Part shown: piece after piece, positions 1 through 7,729 of the stretch | Layout: each line of letters opens with the position of its first letter | How positions within the stretch are numbered: the stretch's first letter is position 1 | Assembly (NCBI GenBank): GCA_018671205.1 | Contig: JABHIC010000313.1 | Span: 1 to 30,802 of the forward strand | DNA length: 30,802 nt | Direction: 5' to 3' | Source of the DNA: Gammaproteobacteria bacterium | Lineage (GTDB): Bacteria > Pseudomonadota > Gammaproteobacteria > GCF-002020875 | The notes under the pieces: model-generated | The model's database searches: none | What the model was told of the DNA's origin: nothing | What the model saw: the letters and a program-made list of their open reading frames with translations, nothing else | Position numbers and translations under genes: made by a program

Positions 1-317
1 ATCATCAGATAGGTGAGGGTAATGATGCCACCATAGGCGGCCACCCCATCCATTCCCGGAACCGGCAATAACATCTCGGCTGCGATATACCCCCCCATCG
101 CCATGATAATCCCCACATCATGGAGAATACCATGAGAGATTTGTGTCTCTTTGCCAAACAGCTTCACCACATCATAGAGGGGTTGCAGAAAGGGGGGGCC
201 TACTCTGCGCTGAATTCGGGCACCGATACGGCGCATCCAGAGCACCATGGTCAAACCGACCAGAAAGGCGATCAGTGGCATCAGAAAAAGCTCTAATAAC
301 AGTTCCGAGAGATTCAC
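1..317 (-). CDS. NuoH/HycD/MbhM-like membrane subunit (N-terminal part, runs off the window)
   Basis: Partial gene, 105 codons seen, starting with GTG at 317 and overlapping the stop of the upstream antiporter gene as GTGA. The translation has a first membrane helix and then a signature reading RIGARIQRRVGPPFLQPLYD followed by VVKLFGKE. That is the conserved cytoplasmic loop of complex I subunit H and of its relatives HycD/HyfC, EchB and MbhM; the GPP-LQP-YD form is closer to the hydrogenase-type members than to NuoH proper (GPN). In the family this subunit anchors the soluble hydrogenase-like module and forms the quinone-site or proton-path region at the base of the membrane arm. Its presence after a full set of Mrp subunits says that the neighbouring genes are the membrane arm of an Mbh/Mbx/Ehr-like complex. 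The C-terminus and the catalytic subunits are outside the window. Confidence 0.85.
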   Translation of the reverse strand, partial: MNLSELLLELFLMPLIAFLVGLTMVLWMRRIGARIQRRVGPPFLQPLYDVVKLFGKETQISHGILHDVGIIMAMGGYIAAEMLLPVPGMDGVAAYGGIITLTYLM

Positions 318-2206
318 AACCCCCCACCCCCTTGTCCGACGTAGCTTCCCCACCAGAGCAGCAGAACCGTCACCACCAGAGCCATACGTCCCGCTTGAGC
401 CTGCAGATAGATCCCCTGCACCAACCCGGCAGCCACCGCCAGCAGCCGCACCACGGCCTGCTCAATGCGCTGAAACAGCCCACGATACCAAGGCTTGATC
501 AGATGCATCAGCCCCGCATAGAAATTATTACTATAGTGGTAACGGTTGGCTGCATAAAGGAAATGACCACCCGCATAGTTGTCGAGTGGATTAACCCGAC
601 GGCTACGCCCTCCCATCCCATAGAAGATCAGCGCTGCCATCGCAAACCCCGCAAACAGTACGCCGGAGATGATCCGCATATCAAGACTCCCTCCCTCAGC
701 AACCACCCCACCCAGATTGAACTCAGGTACTGGCAAACCGATAGAGAGCAGCGCCGCAGAGACCCACTGTAACGGCACACCGGGAAAAATTCCGCTCAGC
801 AATATAATCAGTGAAAGCAGTAGCATCGGCAGCCACATGGTCCACGGCACCTCACGTATCGGCTGATGCTCCAGCCGTAACGAGCCCAGAAAGCTATTAT
901 GGATCAGCTTATAGACCGAGAGAATCGTGCCCAGCGTCCCCACTACAGCGCCCACAAACAGTAATACCTCTCCCTGTTCCAGCAGGGACCGGTAGACCAG
1001 CCACTTGGAGACAAATCCGTTCGTTGGTGGCAGACCGGCCAGCCCTATAATACCTACCAGCATGGTCACAAACGTAAGCGGCATACGCACCACTAGCCCC
1101 CCTAAATGGTTGAGATCCGAACTCCCGGTACGGTAGATTACTGCACTGACCGCAAGAAACAGCGCCGCCTGATAGGTAGCGTGGTTAAATACATGCAGTA
1201 GTCCACCAGCGGCACCCAGTGGATCCATCATCGCGATCCCCAGTAACATATACCCCCCCTGGCCAATACCGTGCCAGGCCAGCAGCTCACGCGCATCATT
1301 TTGGCGCATCGCGGTGAAGGTGGGAAAGATAATGGTCGCAACCGCCACCCAGGCGAGCAGTGTCTGCGAACTGACCCCAGCCAGTGACTGATTCAGCCAC
1401 CCTCCCCCCGCCACCTTAAACAGTACCAGCAAGATCGCAAACAGTCCCAGACGAGAGGAGATCGCCCCCAGAAAAGCGGCACCGGGGCCAGGGGTCTCTG
1501 CATAGGCAGAGGCCTGCCAGAGGTGGAAAGGTAACAGCCCCATCTTCACCCCAAAGCCCGCAACGACCAGTAGCAGCAGAAGCAGTGAGGTCTCGGCTTC
1601 AAGCTGAACAAGCGCACTATTGACGGCGGCAAACTGGAATGATCCTGCCTCAACCACCAGGATTGCAATTGCGCCAAATACCATCATTGCACCGGCCATT
1701 GCATAGACCAGATAACGTAATGCAGATTTCAGCGCCGTCCCTCCAGCCAGTGCCATGAGCAGAAAGGCAGACCAGCTCGCCAGCTCCCAGCCGATAAAGA
1801 GTGATAACAGATCCCCGCTGGCCAGCAACAGCAACATGGTCAGTACATTCAGTGAGAGGGCGAAGTGCAATAGAGGCAACGAGCCGCCTTGTTTCCGGTA
1901 GTGCGCCCCCCATGCCCCAACCATATAGACCGAGACAAAGAGTGCCGTGGCCACGGTAATCAGTGCGAAATAGAGCCCCAGTCCATCCAGTCGCCAGCTC
2001 ATGGTAACCCCCTGAAGCTCTAACGTAAGCGCAGAGGAAAACTGGGTCGACTCACTCGACGAGACCATGAATGAGACAATAACCAGCTGTAGCAGATAGA
2101 GCAGAGAGAGCTGCTGCCCACCCCGAACATGCTCTCCTACCAACAGTGAAAGAATCACCGTACCCACCGCAAAAATCCCCAGCATATCCAGTAGCGCCAA
2201 CTCCAT
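314..2206 (-). CDS. MrpD/NuoL-type antiporter subunit, long form (MbxH'-like)
   Basis: 630 residues, strongly hydrophobic, belonging to the proton-conducting membrane transporter family (NuoL/M/N, MrpA/D, HyfB). The key charged residues of the channel are visible: Glu141 in the GWE motif, Lys221 in GFGVKMGLLPFHLW, His338 in LLHVF and Lys401 in LPPTNGFVSK. Residues after about 500 form a C-terminal extension with further membrane helices, as in NuoL- and MbxH'-like subunits. It is the second antiporter-like subunit in the set; the start ATG shares one base with the stop of the upstream mrpD-like gene. In Mbs (Mbx) complexes two such subunits (H and H') occur side by side, whereas ordinary group-2 or group-1 Mrp operons pair MrpD with a much longer MrpA. 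Function inferred: one of two ion-translocating channels of the membrane arm. Confidence 0.85.
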   Translation of the reverse strand: MELALLDMLGIFAVGTVILSLLVGEHVRGGQQLSLLYLLQLVIVSFMVSSSESTQFSSALTLELQGVTMSWRLDGLGLYFALITVATALFVSVYMVGAWGAHYRKQGGSLPLLHFALSLNVLTMLLLLASGDLLSLFIGWELASWSAFLLMALAGGTALKSALRYLVYAMAGAMMVFGAIAILVVEAGSFQFAAVNSALVQLEAETSLLLLLLVVAGFGVKMGLLPFHLWQASAYAETPGPGAAFLGAISSRLGLFAILLVLFKVAGGGWLNQSLAGVSSQTLLAWVAVATIIFPTFTAMRQNDARELLAWHGIGQGGYMLLGIAMMDPLGAAGGLLHVFNHATYQAALFLAVSAVIYRTGSSDLNHLGGLVVRMPLTFVTMLVGIIGLAGLPPTNGFVSKWLVYRSLLEQGEVLLFVGAVVGTLGTILSVYKLIHNSFLGSLRLEHQPIREVPWTMWLPMLLLSLIILLSGIFPGVPLQWVSAALLSIGLPVPEFNLGGVVAEGGSLDMRIISGVLFAGFAMAALIFYGMGGRSRRVNPLDNYAGGHFLYAANRYHYSNNFYAGLMHLIKPWYRGLFQRIEQAVVRLLAVAAGLVQGIYLQAQAGRMALVVTVLLLWWGSYVGQGGGGL

Positions 2207-3663
2207 TACTCCACCTCGCTGACGGTGATAGTGGAGATCAGACGCTCCCGATCACCACTCTGTAGTGCGATCTGCTGGAGCTGCTCAGTAACCGGGTTGA
2301 TGGTCAGGGTTACCGCAAGCAGCACCCCGCCCAGCATCAACGCAACTCCCCCCTCCCAACCCCAGGGTGACTCTACCGCTGCTACGGTGCTACTCGTCGA
2401 TCCCGCTATTGGCCTCTCTTCCTGATAGTAACGCTGAACAATACGAAACAGATATCCCGCCTCAACCACCGTGGCCACCAAGAAGGTCACTGCCGCTACT
2501 CCATTGAGCCAGCCGCCCACCTCAACCAGTCCCGTCAACAGGGCGAGCTTGGCCCAGAAACCGGGCAGTGGAGGCACCCCCACCAGCGAGAGCGCAAAAA
2601 GAATCAGCAATACGACACGCCAGCGGCTCAGGGGCTGCTGGAGCAGCAGAAATAGCCCCGGTTTCACCACCATGTGGTGGAAAGAGAGCGCCAATCCGGC
2701 AAACAACCCAAGCTCCAGTGAGAGTGAAAAGGCGATAAAGATCATCCCTAACTGACCGATTGAGGAGTAGGCCAGCATACGCCGAAAATCATTGGACCTC
2801 CAGGCTGCCAGCTCTCCACTCACCAGCCCCAGTATACCCAGCAGCAGCAGCGGATCGGTCGCCTCCGGTTGTGGAAAAAGGAGCAGCAAAATCCTCACTA
2901 TCATCACCACAGCCAGCTTGGAGACCACTCCGGCAAGCAGTGCAGCAAAACGGGATGAGGTCACACTGTAGACCTCCGGTACCCAGCTATTCACCGCAAA
3001 CAGCTCCGCCTTGACCCCAAATCCAACCAGAATCAACAAGAACGCGGCGATCGGCAGACTCCCCTCGCCTGAGGCTGCCAGCATCGACAGATCGGCCAGA
3101 TTGAGGCTTCCACTATGGCTGTAGATCAGCGCGATACCACTCAGTGCCAGAACGGAACCCATCCCACTGAGAAGCAGGTAACGGAAGCTAACCAGTGGTG
3201 CCGCCCGCCCCGGGGACGCCGCGATCAAACCAAAAGTGGCCACCGCCAGCAGCTCGTAGAAGACATAGAGATTAAACAGGTCTCCCGAGAGGGCCAGCCC
3301 CATCGAAGAGGCTGCCAACACCAACAGCAGTACATGAGTGCGTACTGCTGCTCCAGCGGGCCATAACAACAACAGTGCGAGCTGGGTCGCCAGCAGTAGC
3401 AGATAGGCCAATCCATCCAGATAGAGATTGATCCCGACAGGGGTATTGAACCCACCCATCGTCACCGAGAGTGGTTGTGCGATAACATCACTGCCCAGCT
3501 GTAGGGTGATCCATAAAGTGGCGGCTATCGTCATCAGTGAGAGCCCATAGAGTACCGGAGAGGGCCGCTCTGCGCGAACACCGAGCCAGTGAGCCAGTGG
3601 CTGCAGCAGAAAAGCCACCAGCAGCGGCAGAGCAACCACCAGGGGCAACCACTCAGTGGACAT
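2206..3663 (-). CDS. mrpD: MrpD-like Na+/H+ antiporter subunit (MbhH/MbxH-like)
   Basis: 485 residues, about 14 membrane segments, typical MrpD length. Conserved residues: Glu137 in NLYVFYELLA, Lys218 in GFGVKAELFAVNSWVPEVY, Lys249 in the VSKLAVV segment, His330 and Lys334 in FHHMVVKPGLF, and Lys372 in LPGFWAKLALL. These correspond to the Glu and Lys residues known to be required for transport in MrpD and NuoL-family proteins. The ATG lies inside the end of mrpC (11-bp overlap), so translation is probably coupled. In the complex it would sit between the small Mrp subunits and the second antiporter-like subunit. No missing channel residue was noticed. Confidence 0.9.
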   Translation of the reverse strand: MSTEWLPLVVALPLLVAFLLQPLAHWLGVRAERPSPVLYGLSLMTIAATLWITLQLGSDVIAQPLSVTMGGFNTPVGINLYLDGLAYLLLLATQLALLLLWPAGAAVRTHVLLLVLAASSMGLALSGDLFNLYVFYELLAVATFGLIAASPGRAAPLVSFRYLLLSGMGSVLALSGIALIYSHSGSLNLADLSMLAASGEGSLPIAAFLLILVGFGVKAELFAVNSWVPEVYSVTSSRFAALLAGVVSKLAVVMIVRILLLLFPQPEATDPLLLLGILGLVSGELAAWRSNDFRRMLAYSSIGQLGMIFIAFSLSLELGLFAGLALSFHHMVVKPGLFLLLQQPLSRWRVVLLILFALSLVGVPPLPGFWAKLALLTGLVEVGGWLNGVAAVTFLVATVVEAGYLFRIVQRYYQEERPIAGSTSSTVAAVESPWGWEGGVALMLGGVLLAVTLTINPVTEQLQQIALQSGDRERLISTITVSEVE

Positions 3664-4093
3664 GTTCTACCTCAGTCAGTGGATTTAGGGTCGGTGCATC
3701 ACTGGAGCGGGTGTGACGTACGCCTGCCTCTCGATCCAGATCGGCCTGCAACTGATTGAGCCCGCCCGTCCGCTGCAGTGTCCCGGAGTAGTGGCGATGA
3801 CGAATCAGCAGGGCTATTGCCAGTGCCTGAACACCCACCCCGATAACAATCGCGGTCAACACCATCGCCTGCGGTACAGGATCCACCATTGTAGTAGGGA
3901 ACTGCCCTGCCTGCCAGATCGGAGCTGCCCCACCCCAGCGGTACCCCGCCAGTATCAGTAGTAGATTGGCCCCTGCCTCGGCAATCACCAACCCCAATAA
4001 CATACGAAACAGGTGGCTTGACATCACCACGCCTGCCAGCCCAATCACCAGCAAGCCAATAGCACCGGTATAGAGAATTATCGCCAGAGTCAT
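3653..4093 (-). CDS. mrpC: MrpC/NuoK-like subunit
   Basis: 146 residues: three predicted membrane helices in the first 100 residues, then a hydrophilic tail of about 45 residues. The run DPVPQAMVLTAIVIGVG near residues 71-87 is the hallmark of MrpC/MnhC and MbhG. Helix 2 contains a glutamate (GLVIAEAGANLLLI), as in NuoK-type proteins where this residue belongs to the ion path. The start ATG overlaps the stop of the upstream MrpB-type gene by 4 bp. The polar tail is longer than in a minimal MrpC, but nothing in it was recognised. Confidence 0.9.
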   Translation of the reverse strand: MTLAIILYTGAIGLLVIGLAGVVMSSHLFRMLLGLVIAEAGANLLLILAGYRWGGAAPIWQAGQFPTTMVDPVPQAMVLTAIVIGVGVQALAIALLIRHRHYSGTLQRTGGLNQLQADLDREAGVRHTRSSDAPTLNPLTEVEHVH

Positions 4094-4812
4094 CGGGGCA
4101 CCTCCGGAGATGGGACGTTGGTGGAGAGGTGCGTGAGCAGTGCCGCCAGCTCGGCCCCCACTTTGATGCCCACCGCCAGATAGAGCAGAGGCAGTGTACC
4201 CGCAGAGAATAGTGCCCCGATCTCACCCACTGGCAACCAGGGCTGAAGAAAGGATTCTCCCTGCAGTAGAGCCGCAACCCCCAGCAGAATAAACAACGCA
4301 CCCGCCCCCCCCTCAACCTGTTGAATCAGACGATGATTCAACAGCGCGGCACCACGACCCGCCAGCGTTGGCAAAAACAGGGCTACCGCAATAATAACCC
4401 CCCCCTGAAACCCGCCTCCGGGGGTAAGGTGTCCATGAGTAATGATATAGAAACCCACCATTATCAATAGGGGAAGCAGTAGCGTCGAGGCTTGCTCAAA
4501 CAGCTCCCCCAACTCCTCACACTCGACACTCACCGTACGCTGTTTCACCCCAGTGAGTATCAGCCCCACTGAAGTCGATGCCGCAAACAGAATCGCCAGC
4601 TCTCCCAGGGTATCCAGCGCTCGATACCCCAACACCACCGCAGTGACCAGATTGGCGGCTCCAAGCTCACCATCTGTCTGCTGAATCATTCCCCCCACCC
4701 GCATCAACGGCTCTCCAAACGGAACGGCCATAAACAGGGAAAACAGCATAAATGCCAACCCCCCGCTAAACAGCAGGGGGGTCCACGCCATTGAACGATG
4801 CTCTCTACTCAC
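4090..4812 (-). CDS. mrpB: MbhE-like plus MrpB-like fused antiporter subunit
   Basis: 240 residues with two parts. Residues about 1-90 resemble MbhE or the C-terminal tail of MrpA (segment AANLVTAVVLGYRALDTLGE followed by LAILFAASTSVGLI). Residues about 100-240 are an MrpB domain, with LLPLLIMVGFYIITHGHLTP followed by GGGFQGGVIIA, the best-conserved block of MrpB/MnhB and MbhF. In many Mrp systems the first part is the end of a giant MrpA, and in archaeal Mbh it is a separate small gene; here both parts are one reading frame. The start overlaps the upstream gene by 4 bp. A plain mrpB call would miss the N-terminal part. Confidence 0.85.
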   Translation of the reverse strand: MSREHRSMAWTPLLFSGGLAFMLFSLFMAVPFGEPLMRVGGMIQQTDGELGAANLVTAVVLGYRALDTLGELAILFAASTSVGLILTGVKQRTVSVECEELGELFEQASTLLLPLLIMVGFYIITHGHLTPGGGFQGGVIIAVALFLPTLAGRGAALLNHRLIQQVEGGAGALFILLGVAALLQGESFLQPWLPVGEIGALFSAGTLPLLYLAVGIKVGAELAALLTHLSTNVPSPEVPR

Positions 4813-5135
4813 TGCTGACTCCCCCTCTCTGTCACCGGCTTGTCACCCACTGTTTCACTCAAAACCTCTCTCTCCCTGGGTGAACCACCCACCAGCCCCA
4901 AACGAATCAGCGCCAGTGCCAGTATCAGGCTACTCAATCCAGCACCCACCACCCCCTCAGTCAGCGCCACATCCGGCGCCCGTAACAATACAAAAAGCAG
5001 ACTCAAACCGAGAGAGAGCAGTGAGGTTGAGACCACTGCGGCAAGATGACTCTTGAGCAGCAACGCGCTCAGCGCCGCAGCCCACATCACCACCACCAGT
5101 AGCGCAGAGATCCAGAGCATCAATGGATCGGCCAT
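4809..5135 (-). CDS. DUF4040 / MbhD-like antiporter subunit
   Basis: 108 residues, three membrane helices. The segment LLRAPDVALTEGVVGAGLSS is the conserved core of DUF4040, found in the C-terminal region of MrpA and as the free-standing subunit MbhD. The ATG shares one base with the stop of mrpG. A free-standing MbhD-like gene instead of a long MrpA is characteristic of Mbh/Mbx-type and group-3-like operons. The last 20 residues are polar and variable. Confidence 0.85.
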   Translation of the reverse strand: MADPLMLWISALLVVVMWAAALSALLLKSHLAAVVSTSLLSLGLSLLFVLLRAPDVALTEGVVGAGLSSLILALALIRLGLVGGSPREREVLSETVGDKPVTERGSQQ

Positions 5136-5434
5136 TAGCGTTTATCCCCCCGTTTCCATGGCTCAATACCGGAACGGAGAAATGCACGTGCCAGGGTTGT
5201 GGAACCCACCGGGTTGGTCAACAACACAAAGAGAGCAATCACCAGTAGTTTGGGTATCCATGCGGGCTGGTGAAAAGCAACCCCTACCAGTAGGGACAAT
5301 AGCCCCAGTGTCACCGCTTTGGTGCCGGCCTGAATACGATTATAGACATCCGGCATACGCACCAGCCCAAGGGCGCCAAGCGCACAGAAAAGGGCTCCAA
5401 ACAGTAGAAAAAGATCCCCTACCACTCCCATCAC
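5135..5434 (-). CDS. mrpG: MrpG-like antiporter subunit
   Basis: 99 residues with three membrane helices. The block GALGLVRMPDVYNRIQAGTK matches the conserved LGxxRxPDxYxRxHAxTK motif of MrpG/MnhG/MbhC. The start ATG overlaps the mrpF stop as ATGA, consistent with coupled translation. It is a small structural subunit of the membrane arm; no independent activity is known for it. Confidence 0.9.
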   Translation of the reverse strand: MMGVVGDLFLLFGALFCALGALGLVRMPDVYNRIQAGTKAVTLGLLSLLVGVAFHQPAWIPKLLVIALFVLLTNPVGSTTLARAFLRSGIEPWKRGDKR

Positions 5435-5718
5435 TCACGCTCCCCAGTAGCGGGTTCTAACGGAGAGAGAACTGCTTTTGCCAGCGCCACCACGCCGACA
5501 AAAGCAAGCACCCCCAATAGCAGCGCCAGATCAAGATAGAGGGCACTGCCAAAAAGTAGTGAGAGCAGCGTCAGCAGAGCGATGGTAATCACCGCCAGGG
5601 TATCTGCCGCCACAATTCGGTCTGCCACAGAGGGGCCCGAGAGAAAACGAGCGAGGGTCAAGAGCAGCGCCACCCCCATCAGCAGCAGGGTAAACCACTG
5701 TAACAGTGTGAGGGTCAT
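5431..5718 (-). CDS. mrpF: MrpF-like antiporter subunit
   Basis: 95 residues, three membrane helices. The segment LSGPSVADRIVAADTLAVIT is the family signature (GPxxxDRIxAxDT) of MrpF/MnhF/MbhB. The start overlaps the end of mrpE by 4 bp. The gene lies in the canonical E-F-G order. Confidence 0.92.
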   Translation of the reverse strand: MTLTLLQWFTLLLMGVALLLTLARFLSGPSVADRIVAADTLAVITIALLTLLSLLFGSALYLDLALLLGVLAFVGVVALAKAVLSPLEPATGERE

Positions 5719-6260
5719 CGCAGAAAAACCCTCAGATGACGCTCAAATTGGTCGGCAATCGCCTTCGTCGCCTGCTGGCGTTGATCATCAGCGGAGTGCT
5801 GCCCCTCCTCAATCAACCCCCGATCATCAATCCAGTGGATCAGCAGGCGCTGCTGCTGGATATCCACAGTCAGGGTACCTGGGGTCAGGGTGATGCTATT
5901 GGCCAGAATCACCCGCCCCAATGAGGACTGAAGCGCTGTCTCAACCTCGACCAGTACCGGACTGATCGGCAGAGCCGGATCAACCACACGGCGCGCCAGA
6001 TCAAAATTGGCTCGAACCAGAGCCACCAGAAAGGTGCGCAGATAGCCCAGCAGAGCCGGAACCATCTGGACAGAGAACTTCAGTGGTGACTCGTGCAGCT
6101 CTTGAGGTGTGCCGAGACTGTTTTTTCGCACCATCCACACCACTGTCAGCGCAACCACGCTCCCCAGCCACAGCTCATCCCACTGTAGAGATCCACTCAG
6201 CAGTATCCAGACCCCCATCAAAACAGTAAAAAGCAGCATATCAATCCAGAAAATCACCAA
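5715..6260 (-). CDS. mrpE: MrpE-like antiporter subunit
   Basis: About 181 residues: two N-terminal membrane helices and a soluble C-terminal domain with the typical MrpE core RVILANSITLTPGTLTVDIQ. It is the first gene of the Mrp set, 36 bp after the glgC stop on the same strand, with no terminator-like hairpin in the gap. The start is uncertain: GTG at 6260 is given, but there is an in-frame TTG at 6263 and an ATG at 6239, and none has a strong ribosome binding site. Subunit E is needed for assembly in studied Mrp complexes. Confidence 0.88.
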   Translation of the reverse strand: MVIFWIDMLLFTVLMGVWILLSGSLQWDELWLGSVVALTVVWMVRKNSLGTPQELHESPLKFSVQMVPALLGYLRTFLVALVRANFDLARRVVDPALPISPVLVEVETALQSSLGRVILANSITLTPGTLTVDIQQQRLLIHWIDDRGLIEEGQHSADDQRQQATKAIADQFERHLRVFLR

Positions 6261-6296
6261 AGAAAAAGGCCTGATAGCCTCTGTATTGGGTACCCT

Positions 6297-7544
6297 CTAT
6301 TTTTCCAACGCCTCCACCATTGAGGCGGTAATCAGGGTGACACCATTCTCACTGCGATAAAAACGCGCTGCATCCGCCTCCACATCCTCCCCCACCACCA
6401 GCCCTTCGGGCAGGTGACAACGTATACCAACCACGGCCTTATTGATGCGGCAATTTCTCCCCACACTGGAGTGTGGCAGCAGCAGGGAGTCGTTGACCTG
6501 GCTATAGGAGTTCACCCGACTATCGGTAAAGAGCAGGGAGTTATTCACCTCTCCCCCAGAGACAATACAGCCCGCAGAAACCAGACTATCAACGGCATAC
6601 CCCCGACGCTCCCCATCATTGAAGACAAACTTGGCCGCTGGAAGCTGTCGCTGATAGGTCCAGATCGGCCAATCGGTATCATAGAGATCAAGCTGTGGGC
6701 TCACTCGAACCAGATCTATATTGGCCTCCCAATAGGCATCGACCGTACCAACATCACGCCAGTAGGCTCCCGTTCTGGAGACCGAACTATTCTCAAAACG
6801 GTGTGCCATCACCTTTGCACGGCCCACCAGCCCCGGAATGATATCCTTGCCAAAGTCATGACTGGAACCACTATCCAGCTCATCGGCCTGCAGTGCGTCC
6901 ATCAGGGTCTCATAGTTGAAGATGTAGATACCCATACTGACAAAAGAGTGATCTGGATCCCCCGGAATGGAGGGGGGATCTTCCGGTTTCTCTACAAAGC
7001 CGACAATCTGTCCATCACTGTTAGCATCCACCACACCGAAAGCACTCGGCTCACCACGCCCTACCTCCAGGCAGGAGACGGTCACATCAGCCTCACGCTC
7101 AATATGTTCCGCTAACAGGGCGGCATAGTCTTGTTTATAGATGTGGTCACCCGCCAGAATCAGTACATAACGGGGACGATGGAAGGCGATCGCCTCCAGG
7201 TTCTGGAATACGGCATCCGCCGTCCCCTGATACCAACTCTCCTTGATGGTCTGCTGTTGTGCGGGCCAAATCTCGACAAATTCACTCAGTGCCGGACGGA
7301 GAAAGTTCCAGCCACGCTGCAGGTGAAGAATCAGCCAGTGGGCTCGGTACTGTGTCAACACCGCAATTTTCTTGATCCCGGAGTTGACGCAGTTGGAGAG
7401 CGGAAAGTCAATGATCCGAAACTTACCTCCAAACGGAACCGCAGGCTTGGAGTGGCGTTCTGTCAACTGCATCAACCGACTCCCTTTACCTCCCGCCAGT
7501 ACCAGTGCCAGAGTGTGTCTCAGCTCATCTTGTATTGTCGACAT
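6297..7544 (-). CDS. glgC: Glucose-1-phosphate adenylyltransferase (ADP-glucose pyrophosphorylase)
   Basis: 415 residues. It makes ADP-glucose from ATP and glucose-1-phosphate, the committed step of bacterial glycogen synthesis. Visible motifs: nucleotide loop LAGGKGSRL (residues 16-24), SKPAVPFGGKFRIIDFPLSN with Lys33 at the place of the E. coli allosteric lysine, AGDHIYKQDY with Asp133, and FVEKP with Lys186 (substrate-binding lysine). The C-terminal third has the beta-helix-like repeats of the family. ATG at 7544 is preceded by AGGAGAT at good spacing. It is divergent from pgi and co-directional with the downstream antiporter genes, so read-through into the Mrp set is possible. Confidence 0.95.
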   Translation of the reverse strand: MSTIQDELRHTLALVLAGGKGSRLMQLTERHSKPAVPFGGKFRIIDFPLSNCVNSGIKKIAVLTQYRAHWLILHLQRGWNFLRPALSEFVEIWPAQQQTIKESWYQGTADAVFQNLEAIAFHRPRYVLILAGDHIYKQDYAALLAEHIEREADVTVSCLEVGRGEPSAFGVVDANSDGQIVGFVEKPEDPPSIPGDPDHSFVSMGIYIFNYETLMDALQADELDSGSSHDFGKDIIPGLVGRAKVMAHRFENSSVSRTGAYWRDVGTVDAYWEANIDLVRVSPQLDLYDTDWPIWTYQRQLPAAKFVFNDGERRGYAVDSLVSAGCIVSGGEVNNSLLFTDSRVNSYSQVNDSLLLPHSSVGRNCRINKAVVGIRCHLPEGLVVGEDVEADAARFYRSENGVTLITASMVEALEK

Positions 7545-7586
7545 TAATATCTCCTAAGAACCAATCCATTCATAAATTACCGAAAA

Positions 7587-7614
7587 ATAATAACAGGGAA
7601 TGGTATCTTGTAAA
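7587..7614 (-). promoter_or_regulatory. Probable sigma-70 promoter of glgC
   Basis: On the minus strand TTTACA (-35), a 16-bp spacer and TATTAT (-10), each one base from consensus. The predicted start of transcription is about 36 bases before the glgC ATG. It lies in the AT-rich glgC-pgi divergent gap (7545-7729). On the plus strand a TATGAT at 7671-7676 is a weaker -10 candidate for pgi without a convincing -35. Confidence 0.5.
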
Positions 7615-7729
7615 CATGACAATTTAGTGAAAAAACAATTTAAAGGCTAGCACTCACTCTGTTCTGAATATATGATTTTATTAATTATCAGAGATCACAA
7701 CCATTTACCCTAGAGTCGATAAAATCAAC

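Noticed and set aside
143..772. Plus-strand open frame of 209 codons
   Set aside because: Antisense to the antiporter subunit genes; low-complexity Pro/His/Arg-rich translation, no ribosome binding site.
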